A model generated the notes under the pieces. The model worked only from the letters and a program-made list of their open reading frames with translations. It had not been told where the DNA came from and ran no database searches. A DNA stretch of 34,481 nt from a virus: the IMG/VR virus record IMGVR_UViG_3300012270_000010, positions 1 to 34,481 of that record. The stretch is one strand, 5' to 3'. Below, one piece after another: positions 32,231 to 34,481 of this stretch. The position numbers and the translations under genes are program-made. How positions within the stretch are numbered: position 1 is the stretch's first letter; every line of letters starts with the position of its first letter.

Positions 32231-34099
32231 ATGGAATCACTAAAACGACAAAATCATGCAAACTTTTTTACTTCAGCTCCGGCTGTCAGTGGCTTCCCTG
32301 GTGTTGATTCTGCACAACCGGTACAGCACCAGCCGGCGCAAGATGACAGTGAAATTTCTCGAGAAGAATCCCGGGGAGCAGAACGAGTTACTGAAAGCGT
32401 ACCTTCCGCAGCTATTGCTAGCGGGCCTAGTGCTACTACTCGTACTGCTGATGCCCCTGACCATGTTGTAGCGGGTGATTTCAGTACCTACGTTGTACCG
32501 ATCGCTTCGACGGACTATGAGGGACTGGAAAAATTAGATGCGAGATTGGCTGATCGGATTTGGCGGCTGAATAATTTATATTGGGTAGTGGATGAGGATG
32601 GTAATTTGATGAAGTTTAAATTGCGACCGGCTCAGATTTATCTGATGGAGAACATGCACTACAAAAATATTGTGCTGAAAGCGCGTCAGTTGGGATTCAC
32701 CACCTTCATTTGTATCTTCATGCTCGACTACGCGCTGTTCAACCGGAACAAATCTCTAGGTATCATCGCCCACACGAAGGATGATGCTTCGGTCATTTTC
32801 CGGAAAGTAAAAATTGCCTGGGAAAATTTCCCAAAGCACTTGAAGGATTGGTTCAAACTACAATCAGTCGGTGACTCGGCTGTCGAATACCAATTTACAA
32901 ACGGTTCAGTAATGCGTGTCTCTACTTCCCTTCGATCAGGTACCTATCAGATGGTACTCATTACTGAGTTTGGAAAGATTTGCGCTCGGTTCCCGGAGAA
33001 GGCGACTGAGATCATCACTGGTACACTGCCGGCTGTCCCGAGTAGAGGTGTAGTCTTTATGGAGTCAACAGCTGAAGGTGAGGAAGGTCACTTCTACGAT
33101 TACTGTCAGGATGCGATGGAGACGAAGAGATTGCAGCGGCCACTCACCACGAAGGATTACAAATTCTTCTTCTTCCCCTGGTACCAGAACCCGGTCAACC
33201 TCATCGAAGGTGATATTCAAATCACTCCGGAGATTAATGAGAAGCTCGACAAGGACCAACGATTAGTAAAGGTTGTTTTCACCCAGGAACAGCGCAACTG
33301 GTACTACCTCACCAGCAAGGATCTCAAATTCAAAATGCCTCAAGAGCACCCTTCCACTCCGGAAGAGGCGTTTCTTACATCCGGTAACAAACTATTCAAC
33401 GGTGAAGTCATCGATGCTCAGCGTGAGAAGTACATAGCTGACCCGATAATGATCGATGGCGACTTCCATATATATAAGCGGTACGTTCCGACTCATGTAT
33501 ATGGGCTCGGAGCTGACGTATCGGTTGGAGTTAAGCGAGACTCATCCACGATCGTCGTTATCGACTTCACTACCGGAGAGGTGGTAATGACATACCGCAG
33601 CAATACGATTGACCCGGTACTCTTCGCTCACGACATTAAGAAAGCGGCGCTGATGTACGGCGGATGTATAGCTGCTCCGGAAGCCAACAGCGTCGGTATG
33701 ACCACATGTGTAACGCTTAATGCTATCTATCCATACATTTATACTCAGGTGCGCGAAGGGCTTCTGGAGGAAGTGGCTTCAAACAAACTTGGCTGGCTGA
33801 CCACCTCGGCAACGAAACCTCGGATGATGTACGAAATGTCTGAAGCCGTCGAGAATGATGAATTGAAACTGGTAGACGAAGGAATTTTATTAGAAGCCAA
33901 AAAGTTCAACAAAGAAGATACGTTGTCGGTCCGGACAGATGAAAATACTACCCGGCACTTCGACCTTCTTACCGCAGCTGGAATAGCTTGGGCCATGAGG
34001 ACCTACAGCACGAAAGGAAAAGCTGATCCGGAAGATGTTTCCAGGGTTGAAGAGAGGCGCGAGCGAGTGAGGACAGGGGGCCGTAAAGCATATCGATAA
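32231..34099 (+). CDS. terL: terminase large subunit
   Basis: With the ATG at 32231 the protein has 622 residues. The ATPase part has an atypical Walker A, K150-A-R-Q-L-G-F-T157, and a Walker B end ending in T245-E246 (MVLITEF). The RNase H-like nuclease has D429 (GADVSVG), E484 (APEANSVG) and D578 (RHFDLLTAAG). The enzyme pumps and cuts DNA during packaging. An in-frame ATG 75 bases earlier would overlap the small-subunit gene and is rejected. About 95 polar residues precede the motor. Confidence 0.92.
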   Translation: MESLKRQNHANFFTSAPAVSGFPGVDSAQPVQHQPAQDDSEISREESRGAERVTESVPSAAIASGPSATTRTADAPDHVVAGDFSTYVVPIASTDYEGLEKLDARLADRIWRLNNLYWVVDEDGNLMKFKLRPAQIYLMENMHYKNIVLKARQLGFTTFICIFMLDYALFNRNKSLGIIAHTKDDASVIFRKVKIAWENFPKHLKDWFKLQSVGDSAVEYQFTNGSVMRVSTSLRSGTYQMVLITEFGKICARFPEKATEIITGTLPAVPSRGVVFMESTAEGEEGHFYDYCQDAMETKRLQRPLTTKDYKFFFFPWYQNPVNLIEGDIQITPEINEKLDKDQRLVKVVFTQEQRNWYYLTSKDLKFKMPQEHPSTPEEAFLTSGNKLFNGEVIDAQREKYIADPIMIDGDFHIYKRYVPTHVYGLGADVSVGVKRDSSTIVVIDFTTGEVVMTYRSNTIDPVLFAHDIKKAALMYGGCIAAPEANSVGMTTCVTLNAIYPYIYTQVREGLLEEVASNKLGWLTTSATKPRMMYEMSEAVENDELKLVDEGILLEAKKFNKEDTLSVRTDENTTRHFDLLTAAGIAWAMRTYSTKGKADPEDVSRVEERRERVRTGGRKAYR

Positions 34100-34104
34100 T
34101 TATT

Positions 34105-34481
34105 ATGTCAACATCAACAGTAAAACAACAATACGAATGGACAGCCGATTCAAAAACCGGCAAGGGTCCACAATCTGTAGCCGGCATGGTGGGGAATTTC
34201 AAAGAAAACTTTCTTAAAAAAGAGATTGAGATTGTTCCTGGCTTGATGCACAACCAGTACGAAGTAGTGAAGCGAACTTATTTCTACCAGCACAACCAGT
34301 TTGAGTCTGGACCAACCGATGAGAATGGCGACCCTAAATATTTCTACGACCTGGTGACTGATCGAAATGATGACGCGAGCAAAAACATCGACCTCGATAC
34401 CAAAGACGTTTACATCAAGGGTGAATCTGAAGGGGCATATCTGAAGAGCTGGATGCTTCGTCGAGAGTTCATGGGGTATGC
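34105..34481 (+). CDS. portal-like protein, N-terminal part
   Basis: The frame starts at the ATG 5 bases after terL and runs off the right edge with about 125 residues visible. YFYQHNQFESGPTDENGDPK and NIDLDTKDVYI are sequences I associate with portal proteins of podovirus-like phages. Position directly after the large terminase is the usual portal place. The portal ring is the DNA gate of the head. The rest is outside the window. Confidence 0.75.
   Translation, partial: MSTSTVKQQYEWTADSKTGKGPQSVAGMVGNFKENFLKKEIEIVPGLMHNQYEVVKRTYFYQHNQFESGPTDENGDPKYFYDLVTDRNDDASKNIDLDTKDVYIKGESEGAYLKSWMLRREFMGY

Overview
The window is part of a tailed double-stranded DNA bacteriophage genome (Caudoviricetes-like). 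It contains terminase subunits, the start of a portal-like gene, tail and virion genes, an endolysin/holin pair and a compact replication block. Both edges cut through genes (a LamG-domain protein on the left, the portal-like gene on the right), so head genes probably lie outside. No integrase or clear lysogeny repressor is visible. TGA is used as a stop in ATGA overlaps, so the standard bacterial code applies. The host cannot be named. The 3D-domain protein and the Shine-Dalgarno-less genes remind me of Patescibacteria/CPR sequences, but that is a weak inference.

Layout. Positions 1-13270 (+): virion and lysis genes in one tight run: LamG protein, family 2 glycosyltransferase, small membrane protein, propeller-like structural protein, tail fibre, three helper-like proteins, a 1620-residue internal-virion-like protein with an HExxH motif, amidase endolysin and holin, closed by a terminator at 13278-13304. 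Positions 13303-25805 (-): DNA metabolism: RuvC-like resolvase, peptide deformylase-like protein, DnaQ-type exonuclease, PD-(D/E)XK nuclease with a Cas4-like cysteine pattern, SSB-like protein, winged-helix regulator, superfamily II helicase, histone-like protein and a primase-helicase. Positions 26034-30398 (-): small accessory genes, including several zinc-ribbon and membrane proteins and a 3D-domain cell-wall protein, many joined by ATGA overlaps. Positions 30399-31518: AT-rich divergent control region with promoters and repeats that look like a replication origin. Positions 31519-34481 (+): small terminase, large terminase and portal-like start.

The most unusual material is non-coding. 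Four promoters place the -10 box 6 or 7 bases before an ATG, which predicts leaderless mRNAs. Three promoters share a TTGAC-N7-TGAC direct repeat over the -35 box, a candidate operator for one phage regulator. Five gaps in the replication block hold long-stem elements: a tRNA-like minihelix that starts exactly on a stop codon (21303-21348), a 150-base cassette of tRNA arms closed by a 13-bp inverted repeat (25831-25980), and three other structured elements (17931-18098, 18992-19109, 22211-22274).

Together the genes suggest a phage that primes and unwinds its own DNA, processes it with its own nucleases and resolvase, packages it with its own terminase and exits with amidase plus holin. No family A, B or C DNA polymerase is visible; it may lie outside, be supplied by the host, or its role may be partly met by the archaeo-eukaryotic-type primase domain.
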